Shown here: piece after piece, positions 26,960-36,071 of the stretch
How positions within the stretch are numbered: position 1 is the stretch's first letter
Layout of the letters: each line of letters starts with the position of its first letter
Source: JAMIFN01 sp964544605
GTDB taxonomy: Bacteria > Pseudomonadota > Gammaproteobacteria > Burkholderiales > Burkholderiaceae_C
Assembly (NCBI GenBank): GCA_964544605.1
Contig: CAZJBX010000007.1
Coordinates: forward strand, 16,919-80,918
DNA: 64,000 nt
Reading direction: 5' to 3'
Program-made: the position numbers and the translations under genes
Notes under the pieces: model-generated
Databases searched by the model: none
The model's input: the letters and a program-made list of their open reading frames with translations, nothing else
Told to the model about the DNA's origin: nothing

Positions 26960-27013
26960 ATGGGCTGTCAAAGACTGCGTTTTCGGGCAGGGGCAAGAAG
27001 GGGGTGGCAAGTA

Positions 27014-27040
27014 GAAAACCCGCCAATGGCGGGTTTCTTT
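27014..27040 (-). terminator. Terminator after infB
   Basis: The stem AAACCCGCC/GGCGGGTTT with a short AAT loop, followed on the minus strand by TTTTCT. It lies 20 bases past the infB stop. Confidence 0.75.
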
Positions 27041-27056
27041 TGGGGCACAAGGGCGC

Positions 27057-29837
27057 TTAGTCCAGTGTGCGGGCGACTTCTTTGATTTCAAAGAATTCGA
27101 GTTGGTCGCCTTCTTGGATGTCGTTATAGCCTTTGATGTTGAGACCACATTCAAAGCCTTCTTTGACTTCCTTGGCGTCGTCTTTAAAGCGTTTGAGCGA
27201 ATCGAGCTCGCCTGTGTAGATGACGACATTCTCGCGCAGCACGCGCAGTTTGGCGCTGCGGCGCACCACGCCTTGGGTGACCATACAGCCAGCGATGGCA
27301 CCGATTTTGGAGGCGCGGAAGATTTGGCGGATTTCGGCCATACCAATGATTTCTTCCTTTTTCTCGGGGGCGAGCATACCGCTCATGGCGGCTTTCACCT
27401 CGTCGAGTGCCTCATACAGCACGGTGTAGTAGCGCAGGTCAATGCCATTGCCTTCGGCGAGTTTGCGGGCCCCGACATCAGCACGGGTGTTGAAGCCGAT
27501 GATGACCGCGCCTGAGGCGATGGCCAAGTTGACATCGCTCTCGCTGATGCCGCCCACGCCTGAGAAGACGATTTGCACTTTGACTTCTTCGGTGGCGAGT
27601 TTGAGCAAGGAGGTGGCCAGCGCCTCTTGCGTGCCTTGCACATCGGCTTTGATGATGATGGGCAGGGTTTGCACTTCGCCAGCGGTCATGTCGCTGAACA
27701 TGTTTTCCAGCTTGGCCGCTTGTTGTTTGGCCAGCTTGGTGCTACGGAATTTGCCCGCGCGGTAGGTGGCGATTTCACGGGCGCGGCGCTCGTCGGTGAG
27801 GACGATGAATTCATCGCCAGCGCCAGGCACTTCGGCCAAGCCTTGGATTTCAACGGGGATGGAGGGGCCAGCAGCCTTGGTGGGTTTGCCGTCTTCGTCA
27901 AGCATGGCGCGTACGCGGCCATAGGTTTGGCCAACGAGGACGGTGTCGCCGACTTTGAGCGTGCCCGATTGCACCAGCACGGTGGCCACGGAGCCACGGC
28001 CTTTGTCGAGGCGGGCCTCAATGACCAAGCCTTTGGCGTTGGCGTCGATGGGGGCGGTGAGTTCCAGCACTTCGGCTTGCAAGAGCACTTGTTCGAGCAG
28101 TTCGTCGATGCCTTGGCCGGTTTTGGCTGAGACAGAGACGAAGGGGGAGTCGCCACCGTATTCTTCGGGGACGACTTCTTCACTCACGAGTTCGCCTTTG
28201 ACGCGATCGGGGTTGGCCTCGGGTTTGTCGATTTTGTTGACGGCAACAACGATGGGCACGCCCGCTGCTTTGGCGTGTTTGATGGCCTCTTTGGTTTGGG
28301 GCATGACGCCATCGTCAGCCGCGACGACCAGAATGACCACATCGGTGGCTTGCGCACCACGCGCACGCATGGCGGTAAAAGCCTCGTGCCCAGGGGTGTC
28401 AAGGAAGGAGATGACACCACGGGGGGTTTCCACATGGTAGGCGCCGATGTGCTGGGTGATGCCGCCCGCCTCGCCCGTGGCGACGCGGGAGCGGCGGATG
28501 TAATCGAGCAGTGAGGTTTTGCCGTGGTCCACATGGCCCATAACGGTGACCACAGGGGGGCGGGGCAGGGACTCGGCGCTTTGCGCTTGCACTTCTTCGT
28601 CGGTGAAGGCCTCGGGGTCATCCAAGGCGGCAATGATGGCGGTGTGGCCCATTTCTTCCACCACGATCATGGCGGTGTCTTGGTCCAGCGGCTGGTTGAT
28701 GGTGACCATTTGGCCCAGCTTCATCAAATGCATGATGACTTCAGAGGCTTTGACGGCCATTTTGTGTGCCAGCTCGGCCACGGTGATGGTTTCGGGCACA
28801 TGGATTTCCAGTGCGCGGAATTCTTGCGGCTGCTGCGGTGCTTGGTTTTGACCACGGCGATCGCCACCGCGTTGGCGTTTGCCACTGCTGCGGCCCGCGC
28901 CAGAGCGCCAGCCCGTGCCAGCGTTGTCGTTGCCACGGGGTTTGCTGTCTTTTTTGCCACGGTCGTTGCCGTCATTGGCCCAACTGGAGGAGAGCTTTTC
29001 AGACTTGACTTCTTTGCGGCTGGTGCTGCTGCTTGGTTTGTTGTCTGTGGCGGCTTTTTTGGCGGCTTCGGTTTTTTCAGGCTCGGGCTTTTTCGCCGTC
29101 AATACTTTTTTCGGGCGGTTGAGCATGGCGCTGATGGCGGCGGCTTCGGCCTCGGCTTTTTTGCGCTGGGCTTCTAGCTCTTTGGCGCGTTGGGCATCGG
29201 CTTCGGCCTGGGCTTTTTCGGCAGCGGCTTTTTCAGCGGCGAGTTCAGCAGCGGCCTGTGCCGCGATTTCTTCGGGGCTGGGGCCAGCAGGCACTTCAGG
29301 GGCGGCAGGCGCAGGCTCGGCGGCTGGGGCTTTGCTGGCCTTGGCGGTTTTGCTGCTGCGGCGTTTTTCTTGCGCTTGGCGCAGGGCTTGGGCTTCGGCT
29401 TCGGCGGCGGCGCGTTGGGCGGCGCGGCGCTCCAGCTCGGCGGCGTCGATGTCGCCTTCAGTGCCCGTTGTGGCGGCGCTTGGCTCGGCGGCAGCGGCTT
29501 TTTCAGCGGCGGCCTTGGCTGCGGCGGCCTCGGCTGCCTTGGCCGCTGCTTCGGCGGCTTCGCGCTCGGCGATGCGTTGGGCCAGCTCCTCTTGCTCGCG
29601 TTTGATGCGCTCGGCTTCGGCCTTGGCCTCTTGCTCTTGGCGGGCCAGTTCTTCGGCTTGTTTGGCCGCTTCTAGGGCTTCTGCCGTGGGTTTGAGGGCT
29701 TCTTCACGGTGTACCAAAGTGCGGGTCTTTTTGGTGGTGACCTGAATGGTGCGTGTTTTGCCCGTGGCATCGGCTTGTTTGATTTCCGAGTTGGTGCGGC
29801 GCGTGAGGGTGATTTTTTTCTTACCTGAATTTTCCAT
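27057..29837 (-). CDS. infB: Translation initiation factor IF-2
   Basis: The GTPase that brings fMet-tRNA to the 30S subunit. The 926 residues have a long Ala/Glu/Lys-rich N-terminal region (coiled, about residues 40-330). The IF2_N box and the G domain follow with VMGHVDHGKTSLLDYI, DTPGHEAFTAMRARGA and AVNKIDKPEANP. The remaining beta-barrel domains include the C2 domain that binds fMet. It is last in rimP-nusA-infB. The rbfA and truB genes that usually follow are absent. Confidence 0.97.
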   Translation of the reverse strand: MENSGKKKITLTRRTNSEIKQADATGKTRTIQVTTKKTRTLVHREEALKPTAEALEAAKQAEELARQEQEAKAEAERIKREQEELAQRIAEREAAEAAAKAAEAAAAKAAAEKAAAAEPSAATTGTEGDIDAAELERRAAQRAAAEAEAQALRQAQEKRRSSKTAKASKAPAAEPAPAAPEVPAGPSPEEIAAQAAAELAAEKAAAEKAQAEADAQRAKELEAQRKKAEAEAAAISAMLNRPKKVLTAKKPEPEKTEAAKKAATDNKPSSSTSRKEVKSEKLSSSWANDGNDRGKKDSKPRGNDNAGTGWRSGAGRSSGKRQRGGDRRGQNQAPQQPQEFRALEIHVPETITVAELAHKMAVKASEVIMHLMKLGQMVTINQPLDQDTAMIVVEEMGHTAIIAALDDPEAFTDEEVQAQSAESLPRPPVVTVMGHVDHGKTSLLDYIRRSRVATGEAGGITQHIGAYHVETPRGVISFLDTPGHEAFTAMRARGAQATDVVILVVAADDGVMPQTKEAIKHAKAAGVPIVVAVNKIDKPEANPDRVKGELVSEEVVPEEYGGDSPFVSVSAKTGQGIDELLEQVLLQAEVLELTAPIDANAKGLVIEARLDKGRGSVATVLVQSGTLKVGDTVLVGQTYGRVRAMLDEDGKPTKAAGPSIPVEIQGLAEVPGAGDEFIVLTDERRAREIATYRAGKFRSTKLAKQQAAKLENMFSDMTAGEVQTLPIIIKADVQGTQEALATSLLKLATEEVKVQIVFSGVGGISESDVNLAIASGAVIIGFNTRADVGARKLAEGNGIDLRYYTVLYEALDEVKAAMSGMLAPEKKEEIIGMAEIRQIFRASKIGAIAGCMVTQGVVRRSAKLRVLRENVVIYTGELDSLKRFKDDAKEVKEGFECGLNIKGYNDIQEGDQLEFFEIKEVARTLD

Positions 29838-29857
29838 AGATCGTCTCTTCGCTCCCT

Positions 29858-31369
29858 TTACTCAGCGGCATCGTTGTCGAACCAGTGTTCGCGGGCGGTC
29901 ATGATGAGGGCGGTGGCCGCTTCCTCGTCTTGGCCAGAAATTTCCATCAGCTCGTCTGTGCCCAAGTCGGCCAAGTCGTCGCGGCTGAGGATGTTGGCAT
30001 CGGCCAGTTGCGCCAGCAGCTCATCGTTGCTGCCAATCAGCTCGCGCAGGTCGTCGCTCAAGCGGCCAATTTTTTCGGCGCGTTCGGCGGCCATGGTGGC
30101 CAAGGCGTCTTTGGCGCGTTGGCGCAGCTCGGTGATGGTGTCCTCATCAAAGGCTTCGATTTCCAGCATTTCGGCCAGTGGCACATAGGCCACTTCTTCG
30201 AGGTTGCTAAAGCCTTCTTCAATGAGGATGTCGGCGACTTCTTCGTCCACATCAAGGCGCTCGATGAAGATGTTGCGGATGCCGGCGTTTTCGTCGGCTT
30301 GTTTTTGCGCCGATTCAGCCGGGTCCATGATGTTGATGCGCCAGCCGGTCAGCTCAGAGGCAAGGCGCACATTTTGGCCGCGAGCGCCAATGGCTTTGGC
30401 CAGGTTTTCTTCGTCCACCACGACATCCATGCTGTGGTTTTCTTCATCGACAACGATGGAGCTGACATTGGCAGGGGCGAGTGCGCCGATGACGAATTGG
30501 GCGGGGTCTTCGCTCCAGAGCACGATGTCCACGCGCTCGCCAGCGAGTTCTTCGCTGACGGCGTTGACCCGTGAGCCATTGACACCAATGCAGGCGCCGA
30601 TGGGGTCCATGCGGCTTTCATGCGTGAAGACGGCGATTTTGGCGCGGCTGCCAGGGTCACGGGCGCAAGATTTGATTTCCACCAAGCCTTGCTCGACTTC
30701 GGGCACTTCGTTTTCAAACAATTGCATCATGAACTCGGGCGCAGCGCGAGAGAGCATGAGGGGGGCGGTGCGGGCGTTTTCATCGACACCCAAAATGACG
30801 GCGCGAACGCGGTCGCCAGCGCGCATATTCTCTTTGGGGATGAGGTCGCTGCGCTTGATGCGGCCTTCAATCTTGCCGCTTTCCACAATCACATCGCCTT
30901 TGTCGAGGCGCTTGACGGTGCCGAGGAAGATTTTTTCACCGCGCGAGAGGTAGTTGTTCAGCAGCATTTCGCGCTCGGCATCGCGCACTTTTTGCAGAAT
31001 GACTTGCTTGGCGGCCATCGCACCGATGCGGCCAATGGGCACGGATTCCAGTGGTTTTTCAATGTATTCGCCCACTTGGATGTCGGGGAAGTCCTCTTGC
31101 GCATCCATCAGCAGTTCTTCGGCCAAGGGGTTTTGCAGGCCAGCGTCATCGGGCACGACGAGCCAGCGGCGGAAGGTTTCGTATTCGCCGCTGTCTTGGT
31201 CGATGCTGACGCGGATGTCCATTTCACCAGCGTCCGCATCTTTTTCTTTTTGGTAGATTTTTTTGCTCGCTTGCGCCAAGGCGGCCTCAATGGCGGCAAA
31301 AATCACCTCGCGCTCCACATTTTTCTCAGACGCAATCACTTGTGCCAATAAGAGCATTTCTTTATTCAT
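29858..31369 (-). CDS. nusA: Transcription termination/antitermination factor NusA
   Basis: An RNA-polymerase-bound pausing and antitermination factor of 503 residues. It has the NusA N-terminal domain (LLLAQVIASEKNVEREVIFA), an S1 domain (GEKIFLGTVKRLDKGDVIVE), KH domains (ESRMDPIGACIGVNGSR, VNAVSEELAGERVDIVLW, and AKAIGARGQNVRLASELTG) and two C-terminal acidic repeats (DILIEEGFSNLEEVAYVPL and NDELLAQLADANILSRDDLADL). It is the middle gene of the rimP-nusA-infB operon. Confidence 0.97.
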   Translation of the reverse strand: MNKEMLLLAQVIASEKNVEREVIFAAIEAALAQASKKIYQKEKDADAGEMDIRVSIDQDSGEYETFRRWLVVPDDAGLQNPLAEELLMDAQEDFPDIQVGEYIEKPLESVPIGRIGAMAAKQVILQKVRDAEREMLLNNYLSRGEKIFLGTVKRLDKGDVIVESGKIEGRIKRSDLIPKENMRAGDRVRAVILGVDENARTAPLMLSRAAPEFMMQLFENEVPEVEQGLVEIKSCARDPGSRAKIAVFTHESRMDPIGACIGVNGSRVNAVSEELAGERVDIVLWSEDPAQFVIGALAPANVSSIVVDEENHSMDVVVDEENLAKAIGARGQNVRLASELTGWRINIMDPAESAQKQADENAGIRNIFIERLDVDEEVADILIEEGFSNLEEVAYVPLAEMLEIEAFDEDTITELRQRAKDALATMAAERAEKIGRLSDDLRELIGSNDELLAQLADANILSRDDLADLGTDELMEISGQDEEAATALIMTAREHWFDNDAAE

Positions 31370-31396
31370 GGCTGGGTTTCCTTTTGAAAGGGGCGT

Positions 31397-31963
31397 TTAA
31401 GCCTGTTTTCCTTTGAAGTTAACGATGGGAGCGAGGCGTGCTTCACGCACTTCGCTGAGTTCAAAATCGAGGGCTTGCATGGGCTGGGCTTCGCGTTTTT
31501 TGCTGACCCGTGCGCCAGGTTTGGGCGGCGGCGCGTCTGACCAGAGGATGCGCCAGTGCTCGCTGCTTGCGCCTTCTTGGGCTTCGAGCTCGCCACGGAA
31601 TTTTTTGCGGTTGGCGGCCAAATTGGTGCCAGCGGCGGCTTCGCCCAAGGGCTCTTTGAGCACGATGTCAATGACTTGGCCGGCAAAGCGGGCAAAGTCT
31701 TGGCTGCCCCGCAAGGGGCGGTCAATGCCAGGGGAGCTGACTTCCAGGCGCTGGTAGTCCACATTTTCGACTTCCAGCGTGTATTGCAATTGGCGGGTGA
31801 CGCGCTCGCAGTCTTCAATGGTGATGACTTGCTCGGGCTGCTCAGGCTGCCAAGGGAAATCCAGCGTGACGCGCAGTAAGCCGCCTGTTGAGCGCTCTAG
31901 CTCAACGAGGTCGTAACCCATGCCCGTAACGGTTTCTTCAATGACGGCCTGCCAATTTGCCAT
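31397..31963 (-). CDS. rimP: Ribosome maturation factor RimP
   Basis: Needed for 30S maturation. The 188-residue protein has the N-terminal alpha/beta domain (VTGMGYDLVELERSTGGLLR) and the family signature VSSPGIDRPLRGSQDFARFAG. The C-terminal SH3-like part carries a lineage-typical insertion (APPPKPGARVSKKREAQ). First gene of the operon, 27 bases before nusA, with a terminator of the upstream hda transcript in front. Confidence 0.93.
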   Translation of the reverse strand: MANWQAVIEETVTGMGYDLVELERSTGGLLRVTLDFPWQPEQPEQVITIEDCERVTRQLQYTLEVENVDYQRLEVSSPGIDRPLRGSQDFARFAGQVIDIVLKEPLGEAAAGTNLAANRKKFRGELEAQEGASSEHWRILWSDAPPPKPGARVSKKREAQPMQALDFELSEVREARLAPIVNFKGKQA

Positions 31964-32035
31964 AGATGTCTTGCCCTTTTATCGCCCTAGCGCCAGCCTT
32001 GGCGGCTGTGCATCCAGATGGCGCAAAAATTTTGC

Positions 32036-32069
32036 CCATAAAAAAACGGGCGTTGCAATTGCGCCCGTT
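32036..32069 (-). terminator. Terminator of the hda transcript
   Basis: On the minus strand, the stem AAACGGGCG/CGCCCGTTT is followed by a seven-T run. It separates hda from rimP. Confidence 0.88.
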
Positions 32070-32144
32070 TGGTTCAATCAAGCTGGCAATTATAAGCGAT
32101 AGCCCAAGCTTTTGGCAAGCCTTGGGCTGTGCGCTGCGGCCTGA

Positions 32145-32822
32145 TTATTCTTGCAGCATGGCCTTGATGAGGGGGATGGTGACGGCGCGTTTGCTGCTGA
32201 GGGCGTAACCGTCAATTTGTTCGAGCAATTGCATGAGGCTGGCCAAATCGCGGCTGAAGTATTTGAGGATGAAGTTGAGCACTTCATCGCTGAGCACGAT
32301 GCCACGGGCATCGGCCTCTTGCCAAAGCACGGCGCGGCGTTCGGCCTCGCTGAGCACTTGCAGGCTTTGCACATGGCCCCAAGCGAGGCGGTTGCGCAGG
32401 TCTTCACGCAGTTGCGCGTGCAACTGTGCGGGGGCGCGGTGGCCGCAACTGAGGGCGGGGATGTGCAGGGCTTGCGCTTGCGCCAGCCAAGCAAAGGCTT
32501 GCGCTTGTTGGCTGCTGTTGTAGAGGTCCACATCGTCAAGGAAGATGGCGGCCCAGTCTTCATCAAAGGCTTGTTCGGGGCTGTAAGCATCCATCCAGCC
32601 GCTGCGCAGGCCACGGTTTTTCAAGGCGTGGCGGGCCGCTTGCAGCAAATAGGTTTTGCCACTGGCCGCATCGCCCCACAAATACAAGGGCGTGGGGTTG
32701 AGCTCGCCCACGCTATCGAGCCAAGCCTGCAATTGCAGCAGGGCCAGCTCATTCGGGCCGGGCAGAAAGTGGGCCAAATCAGGGGCGGGGCGGATGCCGA
32801 TGTCGAGTGCAATTTGCTGCAT
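32145..32822 (-). CDS. hda: DnaA regulatory inactivator Hda
   Basis: A DnaA-like AAA+ protein (225 residues from the ATG at 32822) that, with the DNA-loaded sliding clamp, stimulates hydrolysis of DnaA-bound ATP. The N-terminus MQQIALDIG carries the QL-type clamp-binding motif. A modified Walker A LYLWGDAASGKTYLLQA and Walker B AAIFLDDVDLYNS follow, and there is no C-terminal DNA-binding domain. The open frame extends back to 32939 but lies over the upstream permease gene. It follows that gene with 52 bases between, a conserved pairing in this lineage. Confidence 0.88.
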   Translation of the reverse strand: MQQIALDIGIRPAPDLAHFLPGPNELALLQLQAWLDSVGELNPTPLYLWGDAASGKTYLLQAARHALKNRGLRSGWMDAYSPEQAFDEDWAAIFLDDVDLYNSSQQAQAFAWLAQAQALHIPALSCGHRAPAQLHAQLREDLRNRLAWGHVQSLQVLSEAERRAVLWQEADARGIVLSDEVLNFILKYFSRDLASLMQLLEQIDGYALSSKRAVTIPLIKAMLQE

Positions 32823-32874
32823 GGGGGCAGGCTGGGGGAGCGTGGGTGAGTCAGGGAAGGAGAAGGGGGCTTGT

Positions 32875-33978
32875 TCAGCGGTGGCCCGTGTAGAGGGCAG
32901 AGGCTTTGTATTGCCGCAGCAGGTGTTGCCACAGCACAAACAAGATGGCGCTCACCGGCAGGGCCACAAGCATACCAACAAAACCAAAGAGCTGACCAAA
33001 GGCCATCAGGGCAAAAATCACCAAAACAGGGTGCAAGCCAATGCGCTCGCCCACCCATTTGGGCGTGAGGTAGTAGCTTTCGAGCAATTGGCCCGAGCCG
33101 TAGGCCAAGCCGACCACCAGCAGGGTTTTCATGAGGCCAAACTGCATCAGGCCAGCAAGAATCGCCAGGGCCATGCCCAAGCCAAAGCCGACATAGGGAA
33201 TAAGCAAGGCCAAGCCTGTGATGACGCCAATGGGCAAGGCCAGTTGCAAGCCACCCAGCCACAGGCCGCAGGCGTAATAGGCGGCCATGGTGAGCATGAC
33301 GGCACTTTGGCCGCGCAAATACTGGCCCAAGGTGTAATCGACCTCGCCGCTCAGTTCCAGCAGGGTGGGGCGCAGGGGTTGGGGCACAAGGTCGAGGGCA
33401 GTGGCCTTCAGGCGGGGCCAATCCACCAGCAAATAAAACAGCACTAGGGGGATGAGCAGGGCGTTGGCAAACAAAGAGAAAACCACGCTGCTGCCGACCA
33501 TGAGGGTGTTGGCGGCGTGGCTGAGCAGCTTGCTCATATCGGGCGCTGAGCTGCTTTGCATCCATTTGGCCAGCAGGCTTTTGGGTGTATCTACCTCTAG
33601 CGAGATGGGCAGGCCCAGCCTTTGAATATGGGGCGTGAGCCAAGCGTTGAGCTGATCAAGCAAGACGGGCAGCTGCGCTTGAATTTTGGGCAAATCATGC
33701 AAAACGATGGGCAGTACCAGCATAAGGAGGCCAGCAATCAGCAGCAAAAACAGCACGATGACGATGGTGCTGGCAAAGCTGCGCGAGAGCGGCAGGCGCT
33801 TGAGGCGGGTGAGCTTGTCCACCAAGGGGTTGAGGGCGTAGGCCAGCACGGCAGCGATTAAAAACGGCGTGAGCACATTGCCCAGCAGCCACAGCAGCAA
33901 GCCGATGCCCAGCAAAATCAAGGCCCACAACAGGCCCAGCTTTTGTGCGGGGCTCAAAGAGAGTTGAATCGGTGTCAC
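32875..33978 (-). CDS. AI-2E family / PerM-type permease
   Basis: A 367-residue polytopic inner-membrane protein with about eight helices. One pair is near the start (LLWALILLGIGLLLWLLGNV), a periplasmic loop covers about residues 95-160, and the conserved C-terminal bundle reads IPYVGFGLGMALAILAG, GSGQLLESYYLTPKWVG and GLHPVLVIFALMAFGQLFG. The family includes TqsA and sodium/proton exchangers, so the substrate is open. It precedes hda in the same transcript and is divergent from ppiB. Confidence 0.85.
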   Translation of the reverse strand: MTPIQLSLSPAQKLGLLWALILLGIGLLLWLLGNVLTPFLIAAVLAYALNPLVDKLTRLKRLPLSRSFASTIVIVLFLLLIAGLLMLVLPIVLHDLPKIQAQLPVLLDQLNAWLTPHIQRLGLPISLEVDTPKSLLAKWMQSSSAPDMSKLLSHAANTLMVGSSVVFSLFANALLIPLVLFYLLVDWPRLKATALDLVPQPLRPTLLELSGEVDYTLGQYLRGQSAVMLTMAAYYACGLWLGGLQLALPIGVITGLALLIPYVGFGLGMALAILAGLMQFGLMKTLLVVGLAYGSGQLLESYYLTPKWVGERIGLHPVLVIFALMAFGQLFGFVGMLVALPVSAILFVLWQHLLRQYKASALYTGHR

Positions 33979-34073
33979 GAACTTATGCCCTAAAATCTAC
34001 GGTTTTGCCGCACACTGCGGCGCTGCACATTTTAGTGCCGCATTTGTTCTAGACCCCGAAAAGAAAGCCCCTT

Positions 34074-34577
34074 ATGAGCACAAAAGTTGAATTGCATATT
34101 GCCGATCGCGGCGTGATTACCCTGGAGCTGGACGCTGAAAAAGCGCCCGCGACTGTGGCAAACTTTTTGAACTATGTGAAAGATGGCCATTACGATGGCA
34201 CGATTTTCCACCGCGTCATGGACGGTTTCATGATTCAAGGCGGCGGCTTTACCCCCAATATGGACCAAAAAGACTGCGGCGCACCGATTAAAAACGAAGC
34301 CGACAATGGCCTGAAAAACGATGAATACACCATTGCCATGGCCCGCACGAGTGACCCCCATTCGGCCACGGCGCAATTCTTCATCAATGTGAAGAACAAT
34401 GACTTCCTCAACTTCCAAGCGCCCACAGGTTCAGGCTGGGGTTATGCCGTGTTTGGCAAAGTAATCGCAGGCATGGAAGTGGTGGACGGCATCAAAGCCG
34501 TGGCTACTGGCCGCCGTGGCTTCCACGACGATGTGCCCAAAGACACCGTGCTGATTGAAAAAGCCGTGGTGCTGTAA
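34074..34577 (+). CDS. ppiB: Peptidyl-prolyl cis-trans isomerase B (cyclophilin)
   Basis: A cytoplasmic cyclophilin, 167 residues without a signal peptide. The active-site landmarks are FHRVMDGFMIQGG (catalytic Arg), ATAQFFINVKNNDFLN, and AVFGKVIAGMEVVDGI. A GAAAG ribosome site precedes the ATG. A terminator follows, so it is monocistronic. Confidence 0.94.
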   Translation: MSTKVELHIADRGVITLELDAEKAPATVANFLNYVKDGHYDGTIFHRVMDGFMIQGGGFTPNMDQKDCGAPIKNEADNGLKNDEYTIAMARTSDPHSATAQFFINVKNNDFLNFQAPTGSGWGYAVFGKVIAGMEVVDGIKAVATGRRGFHDDVPKDTVLIEKAVVL

Positions 34578-34599
34578 ATTCAGCGCCGCGTGCAGGCTA

Positions 34600-34627
34600 A
34601 AGGGGCTGCGAGTGGCCCCTTTTTTCT
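34600..34627 (+). terminator. Terminator of ppiB
   Basis: The stem AGGGGC/GCCCCT followed by TTTTTT. Confidence 0.8.
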
Positions 34628-34655
34628 TTCCTCTTTTTAAAACGCCCGATTTGCC

Positions 34656-35978
34656 ATGAGCGAGAAGAAACCACAAAAAATCCTGGCCGTTAAAGGCATG
34701 AACGACATTTTGCCGCCCGCCTCAGCCCACTGGCAGTGGCTGGAGCAGCAGGTGCAGGCGGTCATGCGCAGCTTTGCCTACCGCCCTGTGCGCTTGCCGA
34801 TTGTGGAGCCAACACCGCTGTTTGTGCGCGGCATTGGTGAGGCCACTGATATTGTGGAAAAGGAAATGTATTCCTTTGAGGACAAGCTCAACGGCGACAA
34901 ACTGACCCTGCGGCCCGAGGGCACGGCGGGTGTGTGCCGCGCCGTGATTGAACACAACCTGCTGTATGACGGCGGCAAGCGCTTGTATTACGCGGGGCCG
35001 ATGTTCCGCCACGAGCGCCCCCAGCGCGGGCGCTACCGCCAGTTTCACCAAATTGGGGCTGAGGCTCTGGGCTTTGGCGGGCCTGAATTGGATGCGGAAA
35101 TCATTTTGCTGGCCCATAGCCTGTGGCAAAAGCTGGGTTTGCAGGGCGTGGAGCTGCAACTGAACTGCCTGGGCCAGCCTGAGGAGCGCCGCGCCCACCG
35201 TGCCGCCCTGATTGCCTACTTTGAGCAACACGCCGAGCAGTTGGATGAGGATGCCCGCCGCCGCTTGCACAGCAACCCGTTGCGGATTTTGGACACGAAA
35301 AACCCCGCCATGCAAAGCTTGGTGGAAGGCGCGCCGCGCTTGAGTGAGCACTTGAGCACAGCATCACAGGCGCATTTTGATGCGGTGAAGGCTTTGCTCG
35401 ATGCCCACGGCGTGGCCTACAGCCTGAACCCGCGCTTGGTGCGTGGGCTGGATTACTACAACCTGACGGTGTTCGAGTTCGTCACCACGGCGCTGGGCAG
35501 CCAAGGCACGATTTGCGGCGGTGGCCGCTACGATTATTTGATGGAGATGCTGGGCGGCAAACCCGCCCCCGCCATTGGCTGGGCGATGGGGGTGGAACGC
35601 GTGCTGGAGCTGCTGAAAGAGCAGGGCATTGCCTTGCCAGAGGATGCGGCAGATGCTTTTGCCGTGCTGCCCGATATGGCGGCCTTGCCGCAAGCCATGC
35701 CCGTATTGCAGGCCTTGCGTGCCGCAGGTGTGGCCGTGCAAATGCAGGGCAGCAACTTAGATGCGAATGGCCAGCCCAGTATGGGCAGCTTCAAAAGCCA
35801 GTTCAAAAAGGCCGATGCCTCAGGCGCAGCCTATGCCTTGATTTTTGGCGCCGATGAATTGGCGCGTGGCGAAGTCAGCATCAAACCCCTGCGCACGGGC
35901 TTGGCCCTGAGCGAGCAGCAGAACTATGCGCTGGCGGATGTGGCGCAGTGGGCGGCGGTGCTGCGCGCGGGGCAGTGA
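34656..35978 (+). CDS. hisS: Histidine--tRNA ligase
   Basis: A class II synthetase, 440 residues. The start KGMNDILPPASAHWQWLEQ is typical. Motif 2 appears as MFRHERPQRGRYRQFHQIG, with LTLRPEGTAGVCRAV before it. The HisA/HisB signatures are GLDYYNLTVFEF and GGGRYDYL, and motif 3 is PAIGWAMGVERVLEL. A C-terminal anticodon-binding domain is present. It lies 29 bases after the ppiB terminator and likely has its own promoter. Confidence 0.96.
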   Translation: MSEKKPQKILAVKGMNDILPPASAHWQWLEQQVQAVMRSFAYRPVRLPIVEPTPLFVRGIGEATDIVEKEMYSFEDKLNGDKLTLRPEGTAGVCRAVIEHNLLYDGGKRLYYAGPMFRHERPQRGRYRQFHQIGAEALGFGGPELDAEIILLAHSLWQKLGLQGVELQLNCLGQPEERRAHRAALIAYFEQHAEQLDEDARRRLHSNPLRILDTKNPAMQSLVEGAPRLSEHLSTASQAHFDAVKALLDAHGVAYSLNPRLVRGLDYYNLTVFEFVTTALGSQGTICGGGRYDYLMEMLGGKPAPAIGWAMGVERVLELLKEQGIALPEDAADAFAVLPDMAALPQAMPVLQALRAAGVAVQMQGSNLDANGQPSMGSFKSQFKKADASGAAYALIFGADELARGEVSIKPLRTGLALSEQQNYALADVAQWAAVLRAGQ

Positions 35979-36071
35979 GGTATTTTGTAGGGCAGAGCAG
36001 GCTCCCCTACGGCGCTGCTTTACTCGCTCCCATGCTCTGCGTGGCAGCGAGAAAGCGCAATACCCTACGCC

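Noticed and set aside
26960..27346. N-terminal extension of the unknown membrane protein into infB
   Set aside because: It overlaps the infB 3' end in another frame and the infB terminator. The ATG at 26959 gives a sensible membrane anchor.
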